Positions 41,747 through 51,291 are shown, counted from the stretch's first letter. The stretch is 64,000 nucleotides of DNA from Pedobacter psychroterrae (GCF_004331695.1 NZ_SJSL01000006.1:62001-126000); one strand, 5' to 3'. Notes: generated by a model from the sequence alone, not told the origin. Translations and numbers: made by a program.

Positions 41747-44443
41747 ATGAGCATTTCTACAAAATATGATCCGGCGGCAACCGAAGACAAGTGGTACAGC
41801 TACTGGATGTCTAAAAACTTTTTTCATTCTGAACCTGATGAACGTGAGCCTTATACCATTGTAATCCCTCCACCCAACGTGACCGGGGTCTTGCACATGG
41901 GCCATATGCTCAACAATACCATCCAGGATGTGCTGATCCGCAAAGCGCGCATGCAGGGAAGAAATGCCTGCTGGATACCAGGAACGGACCATGCGTCCAT
42001 TGCTACTGAGGCTAAAGTTGTGGCCATGTTAAAAGAAAAAGGCATCAATAAAGCCGACATCAGCAGGGAAGAATTCTTGAAATATGCCTGGGAATGGAAA
42101 GAGAAATATGGGGGTATTATACTCGATCAGCTTAAAAAACTGGGCGCTTCATGCGACTGGGAGCGCACTCGTTTCACCATGGAAGATGACCTTTCTGATG
42201 CGGTGATTGACAGTTTTATCCATCTGCATAAAAAGGGATGGATCTACAGGGGTATCCGTATGGTCAACTGGGACCCTGCCGGAAAAACTGCTGTTTCGGA
42301 TGAGGAAGTGCTCCGTAAGGAAGTAAACCAGAAGCTGTATTACATTAAGTATTCAATTTGTGAGAAAGCACTGGCAGATGGTGCTGCACTGGATAGTACC
42401 AATTCAATTACCATAGCTACTACCCGCCCTGAAACGATCATGGCCGATGCAGCGATCTGCGTAAATCCAAATGACGAAAGATATTCGCACCTGAAAGGTA
42501 AAAAGGTATTTATCCCACTGATCAACAGGGAGATTCCTGTAATCGAGGATGAATATGTAACGATGGATTTTGGAACTGGCTGTTTGAAAGTAACCCCTGC
42601 ACATGACCTGAATGATTATGAACTGGGTGTGAAACACAAATTGCCAGTTATAGATATATTGAATGACGACGGTACGTTAAACGAACTGGCCGTAATCCTG
42701 GTAGGCGAAGACCGCTTTGCTGCACGTAAAAAAATTGCCGTGTTGCTGGATGAAGCCGGTCACCTGGAAAAAGTAGAAGAATATAAATCGCAGGTAGGTT
42801 TTTCTGAGCGTACCAATGCGGTTATTGAACCTAAATTGTCTATGCAGTGGTTCTGTAAAATGGACCAGATGGCTAAGCCTGCATTAGACGACGTGCTTAA
42901 TGGCGACGTAAAACTGATCCCGGAGAAATTTGTGAACACCTACAAACACTGGATGGAAAACGTGCGCGATTGGAACATTAGTCGCCAGCTATGGTGGGGT
43001 CAGCAAATCCCTGCATGGTATGATGATAAGGGCAACTGGGTGGTAGCGAAGACCAAAGATGAGGCCTTGAATGAGTTCCTGAAACTCAAAGATATTGACG
43101 GTGTATTTACAGAGGAAGAGGCCAATGGCTTTAAGCATCAGCTGGCTTCTTTTGTAAAGCATGACCCGGATGTGATGGACACCTGGTTCTCTTCATGGCT
43201 GTGGCCGATCTCGGTGTTTGACGGTTTTAAAAACCCTGATAACCCGGATATCAATTATTATTATCCTACCAATGATCTCGTAACTGCTCCTGAGATCTTG
43301 TTCTTTTGGGTGGCCAGAATGATCATGGCAGGCCATGAGTTCCGCGGACAAAAACCTTTTACCAATGTATACCTGACTGGCATTGTAAGGGACAAACAAG
43401 GCCGTAAAATGTCGAAATCACTGGGCAATTCGCCTGATCCGATAGGGCTTATTGAGAAATACGGTGCAGATGGTGTGAGGGTAGGTATGTTGCTATGCTC
43501 TCCTGCCGGAAATGACCTGATGTTTGACGAGAGCTATTGTGAACAGGGCCGTAACTTTGCCAATAAGATCTGGAATGCATTCAGGCTGGTAAAAGGCTGG
43601 GAGGTAAATGACCAACTGGAAAACCCTAATCAACAAGCCATCCTGTGGTTTGAGAACAGGTTTAATGAAGCACTTGCCGAGATTGAGGACAACTTTAAAC
43701 AATACCGCTTATCAGAAGCTTTGATGGCTACTTACAAACTGGTATGGGATGATTTCTGTGCCTGGTACCTGGAGATGATCAAGCCTGCTTATCAGCATCC
43801 TATAGATTCAGAAACCTTGAAAGTGACTGTTGGTTTCTTTGAAAAAATATTGACTTTATTGCATCCGTTTATGCCCTTTCTTACGGAAGAACTGTGGCAC
43901 GATGAACTGTTTGGCGAGAAAGGCGAACTGGACTGCTGTATTGTAGCATCCTATCCGGTAGTAGGGTTAGCAGACGCTGCTTTACTGAAAGAAGTGGAAG
44001 TGATCAAGGGTCTGGTAGCCGAGATCAGGAATGTTAGGAATACCAAGCAGATTTCTCCTAAAGAGACTTTGCCGCTGGCTATCAAGGTAAATTCTGCAAT
44101 GGACTATGAGAAATGGCTGAACATTGTGTTTAAACTGGCAAATATTAGCCAGGTAGAATTTGTAAATGATAAAATACCTGGAGCAGTGGCATTTATGCAG
44201 GGCAACGATGAGTTCTTCATCCACCTGCATGAGGACATAGATGTAGATGCAGAACGGGAAAGGCTGAATGCGGACTTGGTATATTTACAGGGCTTTTTGA
44301 AGTCTGTAGATGCTAAGCTGAGCAATGAGCGTTTTGTGCAGAATGCCAAGCCGGAGATCATTCAGAACGAAAGGAATAAAAAGGCTGATGCCGAAGGCAA
44401 GATCAAAATCATTGAAGAAAGCCTGGCCGCGCTGGAAGGGTAA
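41747..44443 (+). CDS. valS: Valine--tRNA ligase
   Basis: 898 aa, normal length. It charges tRNA-Val and edits mischarged threonine. Motifs: PPPNVTGVLHMGHML (41-55) carrying the HIGH-type sequence HMGH; GTDHASIATEAKV; editing domain TTRPETIMADAAICVNP; tryptophan-rich WNISRQLWWGQQIPAWY; KMSKSLGNSPDP around residue 554; and a C-terminal coiled-coil arm (RERLNADLVYLQGFLKSVDAKL). It is followed by a strong bidirectional terminator. Confidence 0.98.
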   Translation: MSISTKYDPAATEDKWYSYWMSKNFFHSEPDEREPYTIVIPPPNVTGVLHMGHMLNNTIQDVLIRKARMQGRNACWIPGTDHASIATEAKVVAMLKEKGINKADISREEFLKYAWEWKEKYGGIILDQLKKLGASCDWERTRFTMEDDLSDAVIDSFIHLHKKGWIYRGIRMVNWDPAGKTAVSDEEVLRKEVNQKLYYIKYSICEKALADGAALDSTNSITIATTRPETIMADAAICVNPNDERYSHLKGKKVFIPLINREIPVIEDEYVTMDFGTGCLKVTPAHDLNDYELGVKHKLPVIDILNDDGTLNELAVILVGEDRFAARKKIAVLLDEAGHLEKVEEYKSQVGFSERTNAVIEPKLSMQWFCKMDQMAKPALDDVLNGDVKLIPEKFVNTYKHWMENVRDWNISRQLWWGQQIPAWYDDKGNWVVAKTKDEALNEFLKLKDIDGVFTEEEANGFKHQLASFVKHDPDVMDTWFSSWLWPISVFDGFKNPDNPDINYYYPTNDLVTAPEILFFWVARMIMAGHEFRGQKPFTNVYLTGIVRDKQGRKMSKSLGNSPDPIGLIEKYGADGVRVGMLLCSPAGNDLMFDESYCEQGRNFANKIWNAFRLVKGWEVNDQLENPNQQAILWFENRFNEALAEIEDNFKQYRLSEALMATYKLVWDDFCAWYLEMIKPAYQHPIDSETLKVTVGFFEKILTLLHPFMPFLTEELWHDELFGEKGELDCCIVASYPVVGLADAALLKEVEVIKGLVAEIRNVRNTKQISPKETLPLAIKVNSAMDYEKWLNIVFKLANISQVEFVNDKIPGAVAFMQGNDEFFIHLHEDIDVDAERERLNADLVYLQGFLKSVDAKLSNERFVQNAKPEIIQNERNKKADAEGKIKIIEESLAALEG

Positions 44444-44444
44444 A

Positions 44445-44480
44445 AAATAAATAAGGGGCCTTTCGGCCCCTTATTTATTT
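44445..44480. terminator. Bidirectional terminator between valS and the S9 peptidase gene
   Basis: A perfect 16-bp inverted repeat, AAATAAATAAGGGGCC around TTTC, with A/T-rich flanks gives a G/C stem and a T run on each strand. It overlaps the stop codon of the peptidase gene at 44475-44477. Confidence 0.9.
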
Positions 44481-46628
44481 CAAATTCTGCATAAAGTAAT
44501 CCGTTACTTTCTGATACAAATGTACACGGTCTTTGCCGATCACATTGTGTTCATGACCGGGATAGATCATATAATCTACCTGTACGCCTTTATCCACCGC
44601 CTTTTTTACAAAATCTACAGAGTGCTGCTGTACCACTACCGGGTCCTGCAAGCCATGGATCAGCATCAGCTTACCCTTCAGCTGATCTACTTTTGATGAC
44701 AGATAAGTCGCAGCGTATCCCTCAGGGTTTTCCTGCGGAGTGTCCATATAGCGCTCGGTATACATTATCTCGTAAAATTGCCAGTTGATCACCGGTCCGC
44801 CGGCCACAGCTGCCTTAAAAACACCCGGATGGCTCAGCATAAAATCTACGGTATTGAATCCGCCAAAGCTCCAGCCAAATAATCCCATATTGGTGGTATC
44901 TGCATACGGCAATCCTTTTAAATAAGCCACCGCATTCATCATGTCCTCCATCTGCACATCTCCAACTCTCCTGAACATAGACTGCTCAAATGCTTTGCCC
45001 CTGTTGTCGCTGCCCCTTGTATCTATCGTCAGCACTACATATCCTTGCTGAGCCATATACCTGAACCAGTAATCTCCGGCACCGGCATTCCAGCTGTTCA
45101 GTATCAATTGCGCATGCGACCCGCCATACCAGTATACGATAACCGGGTACTTTTTCGTACTATCATAACCAACTGGTTTATATAAGCTGCCATACAGGTC
45201 ATCACCTGTTTTACTTTTAATGGTAAAGATAGTGGAGTTCTGCGTAGCATAATCTGCTAAAGGATTTGCAGCTTTTAATAAGGTTTTAGTTTTGAGGGAG
45301 GCTGTTTCGATCAGGTTGATCAGCCTGGGTTGCTCCGGACTGCTCAGGTTATCGATCACGGTATTACCACTGCTGCTTACCTGTGTATTATGCACCGTAA
45401 AGCCTTGTGTAATGCGTTTAGATTTGCCGTTTTTTATATTTAACGCATATAGGTTGCGGGTGATTGGTGATTCTTCAGTAGCTGTATAGAACAATTGTTC
45501 GCCTTTGCCATCAAATCCTTTTACTTCTGTTATTTCCCAGTTGCCTTTGGTGAGCTGCTTCAATACTCTACCTTTCAGATCGTACAGGTACAAATGGTTC
45601 CAGCCGTCGCGGTTGCTCTGCCAGATAAATTTGGAAGGATCATTCTTAAGGAACAGCATGGGCACCAATGGCTCTATGTATTTATCGTCCTTTTCTTCAA
45701 ACACAGTGGCTGTAAGCTCACCCGTAGCAGCATCGTACTGGTTTAGCTTCATGTGGTTTTGTTCGCGGTTCACAATGGCGATGTACAGATATTTATCATC
45801 CGGGCTCCAGGCTATATTGGTCAGGTACTGCTCTGCAGGTTCTCCGGTTTTCACGTACACCACCGCCTTTGTCTCTGCATTGTAAACACCCAGCGTTACT
45901 TGGTGGCTCTTATCACCGGCCATAGGATACTTAATATTTACGTTTTTAGCGGGCCGGGTACTCCAGTCGATAATTGGATAGTCTGTCACCATGCTTTGGT
46001 CCATTCTGTAAAACGCCAGCTTTTTACCTGTGTTGCTCCAGAAGATCCCTTTTGAGATACCAAACTCCTCTCTGTGTACAGAAGACGCATATACAATATC
46101 TTTAGTACCATCTTTGGTAACCTGATTTGCATCGCCATCTTTGGCTACAAACAGATTGAAGTTGTCCAGATATGCAATATAGCCGTCCTTGCTTTCTTCC
46201 ACATTTTCTTTGGCCAGCAAGCTTTGCTCTACCAGTAGCCTGTAGGTATTTTTAACGGGATCAAGGGCAATCTTACCTTTACTGGCACTCAGGATCCAAT
46301 CCGTCCCCTGGTTGAACTGCACCATCACCATGTTCTTTAGCGTGTCAAGTCCGGCAGTTGCCAGTTTGGCATTCAACTGCCCTAAAGAAAGAAAAGGTTG
46401 TTCTGTTTGTGATTTAAAATTACCGCTATACCAGACAGGCGCATTACCTACACGTTTGGCATATACATAATCTTCCGTTCCGTAGATAAACTGGATCTGG
46501 CTCCTATTTTCCGGCGCCAATAAGGTGCGGGCGTTGGTCATGGCGTCGATCATGGTCAGTTGCTTGTTCTGTGCCAGGCCATAAAAACCCAGGGAGATCA
46601 GATGAATTACTAAAATCAGTCTTTTCAT
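44475..46628 (-). CDS. S9 family dipeptidyl peptidase (DPP IV-like)
   Basis: 717 aa with a signal peptide (about 1-19, ending GLAQ). Residues about 80-430 form the DPP-IV beta-propeller (AFYRMDQSMVTDYPIIDW; FIWQSNRDGWNHLYLYD). The alpha/beta-hydrolase domain follows, with GLFGWSFGGFN (catalytic Ser587), GLQDPVV (Asp662) and PGHEHNV (His692). It cleaves Xaa-Pro or similar dipeptides from peptide N-termini in the periplasm. It is divergent from the EamA gene; a TAAGTTTG box lies 44 bases upstream. Confidence 0.95.
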   Translation of the reverse strand: MKRLILVIHLISLGFYGLAQNKQLTMIDAMTNARTLLAPENRSQIQFIYGTEDYVYAKRVGNAPVWYSGNFKSQTEQPFLSLGQLNAKLATAGLDTLKNMVMVQFNQGTDWILSASKGKIALDPVKNTYRLLVEQSLLAKENVEESKDGYIAYLDNFNLFVAKDGDANQVTKDGTKDIVYASSVHREEFGISKGIFWSNTGKKLAFYRMDQSMVTDYPIIDWSTRPAKNVNIKYPMAGDKSHQVTLGVYNAETKAVVYVKTGEPAEQYLTNIAWSPDDKYLYIAIVNREQNHMKLNQYDAATGELTATVFEEKDDKYIEPLVPMLFLKNDPSKFIWQSNRDGWNHLYLYDLKGRVLKQLTKGNWEITEVKGFDGKGEQLFYTATEESPITRNLYALNIKNGKSKRITQGFTVHNTQVSSSGNTVIDNLSSPEQPRLINLIETASLKTKTLLKAANPLADYATQNSTIFTIKSKTGDDLYGSLYKPVGYDSTKKYPVIVYWYGGSHAQLILNSWNAGAGDYWFRYMAQQGYVVLTIDTRGSDNRGKAFEQSMFRRVGDVQMEDMMNAVAYLKGLPYADTTNMGLFGWSFGGFNTVDFMLSHPGVFKAAVAGGPVINWQFYEIMYTERYMDTPQENPEGYAATYLSSKVDQLKGKLMLIHGLQDPVVVQQHSVDFVKKAVDKGVQVDYMIYPGHEHNVIGKDRVHLYQKVTDYFMQNLK

Positions 46629-46671
46629 TTATTTATTTTTTGCTGATATGTTATGATTAATAAGTTGGCGC

Positions 46672-46679
46672 CAAACTTA
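46672..46679 (-). promoter_or_regulatory. -7 box (TAAGTTTG) of the S9 peptidase gene
   Basis: On the reverse strand TAAGTTTG fits TAnnTTTG and lies within a 17-bp block (46670-46686) identical to the holA promoter block at 28605-28621. Confidence 0.55.
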
Positions 46680-46704
46680 GATAAAATTGTTCATTTTCTT
46701 GCAC

Positions 46705-46712
46705 TACCTTTG
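46705..46712 (+). promoter_or_regulatory. -7 box (TACCTTTG) of the EamA gene
   Basis: TACCTTTG fits TAnnTTTG and ends 4 bases before the GTG at 46717, so the transcript would begin at or next to the start codon. Confidence 0.55.
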
Positions 46713-46716
46713 GTGT

Positions 46717-47589
46717 GTGAAAACCATCTTTATAGGCTTACTTTTTGCGCTGTTATGGGCATCAGCCTCTGTAGCTACCAAATTTGGCATTTTATCAGCA
46801 CCACCCCTGATCCTTGCCAATGTACGCTTCTTTCTGGCAGGCGGCGTATTATTGCTGTACGGCTATGGCTTTAAAAAAGACAAGGAATATAGAATGCCTA
46901 ATGCGCTGGAGTGGCGGCAGCTTGCTATTTTCGGCTTTTTGAATACCACAGTTTACCTGGGACTTTATGTATATGCCATGAAATATACCGCAGCGGGTAT
47001 AGGCAGTCTGGCTACTTCTACCAACCCATTGTTCATTGTATTGCTTTCTTCCTGGCTTATTGGCCGCAGGCCCGCAAAAGCAGAGATCTGGAGCATCATT
47101 ATTGGGATGACAGGAATTGGAATTGCTACTTTTCCCTTGTTAAAAGATAGCAGCACCACCCTTGCGGGCCTTAGTATATTGATACTGAGTATGATTTCCG
47201 TGTCTTTTGCCAGTGTATATTATGCGCGGGTGAAATGGAAACTACCCAATATTCTGATCAATGCATGGCAGGTGGCATTGGGTGGCTTGTTCCTTTTGCC
47301 ATTTACCCTTGCCTTTGGTGAGTTTTCAAGTGTGGTGGTAGACAATCGTTTTATATATTCTGTTTTATGGCTTAGTCTGGCAGTTTCCGTAATCGGGCTG
47401 ATCTGCTGGTTTTACCTGCTCAAAATTGATACGGTCAAAGCCTCTTTATGGCTGTTCCTATGTCCGCTGTTCGGTTTTTTTTATGCCTGGTGGCTAATGG
47501 ATGAACCGATTACGCTGTATACTGTATCAGGAACACTGCTGGTCGTGTTTGGGCTTTATTTGGGGCAAAGGAAGAGCTTGAAGGCATAG
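46717..47589 (+). CDS. EamA/DMT family transporter
   Basis: 290 aa from GTG 46717, chosen because the hydrophobic first helix begins at once (KTIFIGLLFALLWASASVAT) and a -7 box lies just upstream; a TTG 30 bases earlier falls before the predicted transcription start. Ten membrane helices form two EamA repeats (about 5-140 and 150-285: NVRFFLAGGVLLLYGYGF; VSFASVYYARVKW; LWLFLCPLFGFFYAWWL). Members export amino acids or other small metabolites. Substrate unknown. Confidence 0.9.
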   Translation: MKTIFIGLLFALLWASASVATKFGILSAPPLILANVRFFLAGGVLLLYGYGFKKDKEYRMPNALEWRQLAIFGFLNTTVYLGLYVYAMKYTAAGIGSLATSTNPLFIVLLSSWLIGRRPAKAEIWSIIIGMTGIGIATFPLLKDSSTTLAGLSILILSMISVSFASVYYARVKWKLPNILINAWQVALGGLFLLPFTLAFGEFSSVVVDNRFIYSVLWLSLAVSVIGLICWFYLLKIDTVKASLWLFLCPLFGFFYAWWLMDEPITLYTVSGTLLVVFGLYLGQRKSLKA

Positions 47590-47864
47590 CGGCAAGCATT
47601 TTTTTCGCTCATGACACAATAAAGTATGTTAAAAAGTGTTAAATACATATACTTACTTAGTCATGAAAACATTAAATGTGCTTTCTGTTACGGAAGCTAT
47701 TCTAAAGAAACTTGGTCTTACAAAGATCTATTACTGGTTTAACAGATAAAGGGTGCAAATTGAGTGATCTGCTTTCGGACGGCATTCCTTAGGCCCGATG
47801 AAGGATCGGACAAAGGACGCTATGTCCTCTATCAGACACTAAATTTGCAGTGGCAGATAGCAAA

Positions 47865-48200
47865 TTACAGATATTTTGCCTGGAGTTTTTTGGTTAATTT
47901 GCTTAGGACAAGTGTTCTTGACTGCTCCACCCGGGTCTTTAATTCCTGATCGGGCATTACTTCAAGATTCTCGAGTACGATCCACTGGCGGCGTGCGAAA
48001 TGCGGAGCCTGTTTAATGCCGTGTCTTGCTACAAGATTGTCGAAATCATCGGGATTGCACTTGAGACAGAGCGCACCATCTTCCAATGAGGCGAGTACAA
48101 AGATCTTTTCTTCGATCATGAAGCACAGGTGGTCCCATTTCATCCCTTCAGTAGTCCCTCTAAGGCTCAGGCAAAATTCTCTGAATGTTTCTATGTCCAT
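47865..48200 (-). CDS. MmcQ/YjbR family protein
   Basis: 111 aa, one MmcQ/YjbR domain with the CyaY-like fold: FREFCLSLRGTTEGMKWDH, FMIEEKIFVLASLED, CLKCNPDDFDNLVARHG and HFARRQWIVLE. These small cytoplasmic proteins are labelled DNA-binding in the literature on weak grounds. The 275 bp upstream of its 3' side (47590-47864) hold nothing clear beyond a 28-codon frame I do not accept as a gene. Confidence 0.92.
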   Translation of the reverse strand: MDIETFREFCLSLRGTTEGMKWDHLCFMIEEKIFVLASLEDGALCLKCNPDDFDNLVARHGIKQAPHFARRQWIVLENLEVMPDQELKTRVEQSRTLVLSKLTKKLQAKYL

Positions 48201-48225
48201 TGTCCTTGTTTTTAATTGGATTTCT

Positions 48226-48576
48226 CTAGTTAACTAACGACTCAAGAATATTTGCCATTTGATCTTTCAGCTCAGATAAATCATTCTTTGCAATTTCCCA
48301 AACTATCTGATTGTCAATCCCAAAATATCCGTGTATTGAAAAGTTTCTAAATCCAATAATCTGTCTCCATTGAACCTGTGGATTTACCTCTTTTAATTCG
48401 GACGTCAAAGCATTACAAGCTTCGCCTATAATTTCAATTTGCTTAATAGTTGCGAAGCGCTTTTCCGAATTCGATACGAATTGTTCAAAAGACACATTCT
48501 GTAAATACAGATCAACCTCGGAAATGGCATCTAAAATGTGATGTAACCTTACTCTATCACCTAAGTTACCTTTCAT
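48226..48576 (-). CDS. hepT: HepT-like ribonuclease toxin (type VII toxin-antitoxin)
   Basis: 116 aa, helical HEPN domain (DUF86). The active-site Rx4H motif is RNFSIHGY with Arg77 and His82; Tyr84 in the HxY position is the residue AMPylated by MntA in characterised systems. It cuts RNA when unmodified. It overlaps the upstream nucleotidyltransferase gene by 11 bases and is translated after it. Size and motif placement are canonical. Confidence 0.92.
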   Translation of the reverse strand: MKGNLGDRVRLHHILDAISEVDLYLQNVSFEQFVSNSEKRFATIKQIEIIGEACNALTSELKEVNPQVQWRQIIGFRNFSIHGYFGIDNQIVWEIAKNDLSELKDQMANILESLVN

Positions 48577-48859
48577 AAATCAATACCTTATCTTTATCAA
48601 TGTAAGGTTTAACATATTTAGAAAGCCCCTCATAACTTACTAAATCAACTTTCTTTTTTAGAATCCGCTCGAGCTCGTCTTTATAGAAGAAAAATTTCAT
48701 ACCTATAGGAGTCGAGTGATCCAGCTCAACAAGTATGTCTATATCGCTACCTTCATTGGCTTCATTACGGGAATAGGAGCCAAACAAATAAGCCCGTTTA
48801 ACAGGTATACTGCTAAAAAAACGGTTGATGCTACTAATATGCTGGGGAGACAAATTCAT
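48566..48859 (-). CDS. mntA: MntA-like nucleotidyltransferase antitoxin
   Basis: 97 aa from the ATG at 48859; a TTG three codons earlier is less likely. It is a minimal nucleotidyltransferase: GS followed by 10 residues and DID (Gly27-Ser28, Asp39, Asp41 in GSYSRNEANEGSDIDILVE), the GSX10DXD signature. The protein transfers AMP to the HepT tyrosine and so neutralises the toxin. Antitoxin gene first and an 11-base overlap are the usual order. Confidence 0.92.
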   Translation of the reverse strand: MNLSPQHISSINRFFSSIPVKRAYLFGSYSRNEANEGSDIDILVELDHSTPIGMKFFFYKDELERILKKKVDLVSYEGLSKYVKPYIDKDKVLIYER

Positions 48860-48928
48860 AGTACACAAGTATAGGAATTATAATGTATAAAAGTATAAAA
48901 CAATTCTTAAACTATAGCTGCCTTTGTA

Positions 48929-48936
48929 TAAGTTTG
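48929..48936 (+). promoter_or_regulatory. -7 box (TAAGTTTG) of mnmD
   Basis: TAAGTTTG fits TAnnTTTG, 25 bases before the mnmD ATG. Confidence 0.45.
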
Positions 48937-48961
48937 TACGAACAGATTCAAGATTACCCCC

Positions 48962-49630
48962 ATGAACAAATTGACTCCCACCGCTGATGGATCTAATACT
49001 TTATATAATGAAAGTATTGGCGAGCATTATCACTCCAAGCATGGTGCTTTGCAGGAAAGCAAGCATGTATTTATCGCAGCGGGACTGGAACATGCTGTGG
49101 CCAGGTTTCCTGATCAGGAAATCAATGTGCTGGAGGTAGGGTTTGGTACAGGGCTAAACTTTTTACTAAGCGCAGCTTACTGTGCATGGCATCATATAAA
49201 GCTTAAGTATACGTCTTTGGAGGCTTTCCCATTGACCAATGAAGAACTGGAATCTACGGGTTATGGGCAATACATTCCTGCGGAAATCTGGGCGAGTATG
49301 GTTCATAATTATGGTAAGGCTATGCAGCAGTCGGTAAACATCCTGCCCGACCAGCAACTTAGAATAATGCATACTTACCTGCATAGATACCAGACTGAAC
49401 AACTGTTTGACCTCGTTTACTTCGATGCTTTTTCTGTACAGCACCAGCCCGAGATGTGGACGGATGAGATCATTGCGCATACTTGTCAGTTTCTGAAACC
49501 TGGAGGGATATTTGTCACTTATGCCATTACCGGCAAATTAAAACGGGCCTTAAAAAGCAATGGTTTTACAATAGAAAAGCTACCGGGAGCACCGGGAAAA
49601 AGGGAAATGCTCAGGGCTATTAAAGACTAG
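48962..49630 (+). CDS. mnmD: tRNA 5-methylaminomethyl-2-thiouridine methyltransferase MnmD
   Basis: 222 aa, the stand-alone methyltransferase half of MnmC without the FAD oxidase domain. It completes mnm5s2U34 in tRNA wobble positions using S-adenosylmethionine. The N-terminus SNTLYNESIGEHYHSKHGA and the SAM motif VLEVGFGTGLNFLL (about 55-68) are typical, as are FDLVYFDAFSVQHQPEMW and the terminal KLPGAPGKREMLRA. It runs alone, divergent from mntA-hepT. Confidence 0.94.
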   Translation: MNKLTPTADGSNTLYNESIGEHYHSKHGALQESKHVFIAAGLEHAVARFPDQEINVLEVGFGTGLNFLLSAAYCAWHHIKLKYTSLEAFPLTNEELESTGYGQYIPAEIWASMVHNYGKAMQQSVNILPDQQLRIMHTYLHRYQTEQLFDLVYFDAFSVQHQPEMWTDEIIAHTCQFLKPGGIFVTYAITGKLKRALKSNGFTIEKLPGAPGKREMLRAIKD

Positions 49631-49678
49631 ACCAGTAAATACTTTGGTCTGAATGTTAGTTAGCGGTCAACTTTCAAA

Positions 49679-49686
49679 TATATTTG
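49679..49686 (+). promoter_or_regulatory. -7 box (TATATTTG) of hutHU
   Basis: TATATTTG fits TAnnTTTG, 23 bases before the GTG start of hutH. Confidence 0.5.
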
Positions 49687-49709
49687 CCTATTCATAAAAA
49701 AACTCAGGC

Positions 49710-51281
49710 GTGGAAACTATTTTTCAATACGGCACAGACTTTCTTACTGCTGGTAAAGCACTCGCAATCAGCAAAGGTTCAATTAAAGGGATATTAACAC
49801 CCGAAACAAGAAATAAAATAATGCAAAGCGGTAGGGCAGTTGCCAATATAGCGGCGGCAGATAAGGCGGTGTATGGCATCAATACCGGATTTGGCCCGTT
49901 ATGCACCACCATGATCTCGGCAGAGGACACCAAAAAACTGCAGGACAACATCCTTAAGAGTCATGCGGTGGGCATAGGCGAACCAATAGCAGAAGAAATC
50001 TCTAAATTGATGCTGATACTAAAGGTACAGGCACTGGCGCAGGGCTATTCAGGTATCCAGGAACAGACCCTGGACCGGATTATCTGGCATATAGAAAATG
50101 ATGCGGTTCCAGTAGTGCCCAAACAGGGTTCGGTAGGTGCATCAGGCGACCTGGCTCCTTTATCTCACCTCTTCCTGCCCTTGATAGGACTCGGACAAGT
50201 GCATTATCAGGGTGCATTGATATCAACAGAGGTGCTATTGAAACAGCACAACATAGAACCCCTGCATTTGGGACCAAAAGAAGGACTGGCACTGATCAAT
50301 GGCACGCAGTTCATTGCCGCGCATGCGGTAAAAGTGGTCGAGAGACTGCAAAATGTTTTGGATACGGCCGATATTACTGCAGCCATGATGCTTGAAGGGC
50401 TGATGGGCTCTGTAAAACCCTTTAGTCCGGAATTGCACCAGCTACGGCCATTTAAGGGCAATATCCACGTGGCTGCTAGCATCATGAATCTTTTAAATGG
50501 CTCAGCGATCGTCCCCTCGCATGCCAATTGTACCCGTATGCAGGACCCCTATTCATTGAGATGCATACCGCAGGTACATGGTGCGTCAAGAAATGCATGG
50601 CTGCACCTAAAGGAATTGCTGGAAATTGAACTGAACTCCGTGACCGATAATCCGGTGATATTTAGTCAAGACCATACCATTAGTGGAGGGAACTTTCACG
50701 GTCAGCCATTGGCTATGGCCCTGGATTATGCTTGTCTGGCGGCGTCGGAACTGGGCAACATAGCCGACAGAAGAATCTATCTATCGTTGGAAGGCAATAC
50801 GCCTAATGTGCCTAAATTGCTGTTCAGAGAAACCGGCTTAAACTCGGGCTTCATGATCCTCCAATACACTTCAGCAGCGCTGGCAAGTGAAAATAAGGGC
50901 CTTTGCTTTCCGGCAAGTGCAGATAGCATCCCTACCTCTCTGGGTCAGGAAGACCATGTAAGCATGGGTTCTATAAGCGGCCGCAAAGCACTGCAGGTCA
51001 TAGAAAATGTAGAGAAAATACTGGGTATAGAGCTGTTCTGCGCTGCACAGGCGATGGACTTTCATCATCCCCTGCAATCGGGAAAGATCCTTGTAGCCAT
51101 CCACAAACTGCTGCGCAGTAAAGTGCCGCATATTGAAACTGACGGCATCATGTATGAAATGATGCAGACCTGCATTGAACTGGTTAAAGATAAGGAACTG
51201 ACACAAGTAGCGAAGGCCACTGCAGAACTGGAAAACCTGACCCTCAGTACCCCATACAGTGAATATTTTGATCTCTTTTAA
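49710..51281 (+). CDS. hutH: Histidine ammonia-lyase
   Basis: 523 aa with a GTG start. It deaminates histidine to urocanate. The MIO cofactor forms from A144-S145-G146 in GSVGASGDLAPLSH; YGINTGFG (Tyr55 region), NGTQ, QVHGASRNAW, SGGNFHGQP and QEDHVSMGS are the other active-site stretches. It is followed 10 bp later by hutU. No hutI, hutG or ftcD gene is present nearby, so later steps are encoded elsewhere. Confidence 0.97.
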   Translation: METIFQYGTDFLTAGKALAISKGSIKGILTPETRNKIMQSGRAVANIAAADKAVYGINTGFGPLCTTMISAEDTKKLQDNILKSHAVGIGEPIAEEISKLMLILKVQALAQGYSGIQEQTLDRIIWHIENDAVPVVPKQGSVGASGDLAPLSHLFLPLIGLGQVHYQGALISTEVLLKQHNIEPLHLGPKEGLALINGTQFIAAHAVKVVERLQNVLDTADITAAMMLEGLMGSVKPFSPELHQLRPFKGNIHVAASIMNLLNGSAIVPSHANCTRMQDPYSLRCIPQVHGASRNAWLHLKELLEIELNSVTDNPVIFSQDHTISGGNFHGQPLAMALDYACLAASELGNIADRRIYLSLEGNTPNVPKLLFRETGLNSGFMILQYTSAALASENKGLCFPASADSIPTSLGQEDHVSMGSISGRKALQVIENVEKILGIELFCAAQAMDFHHPLQSGKILVAIHKLLRSKVPHIETDGIMYEMMQTCIELVKDKELTQVAKATAELENLTLSTPYSEYFDLF

Positions 51282-51291
51282 GCATTTGCAC

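Noticed and set aside
47663..47749. 28-codon frame starting MKTLNVLSVTEAILKK
   Set aside because: Too short, no promoter box, no recognisable family; possibly a gene-end relic. The 275-bp gap shows nothing firmer.
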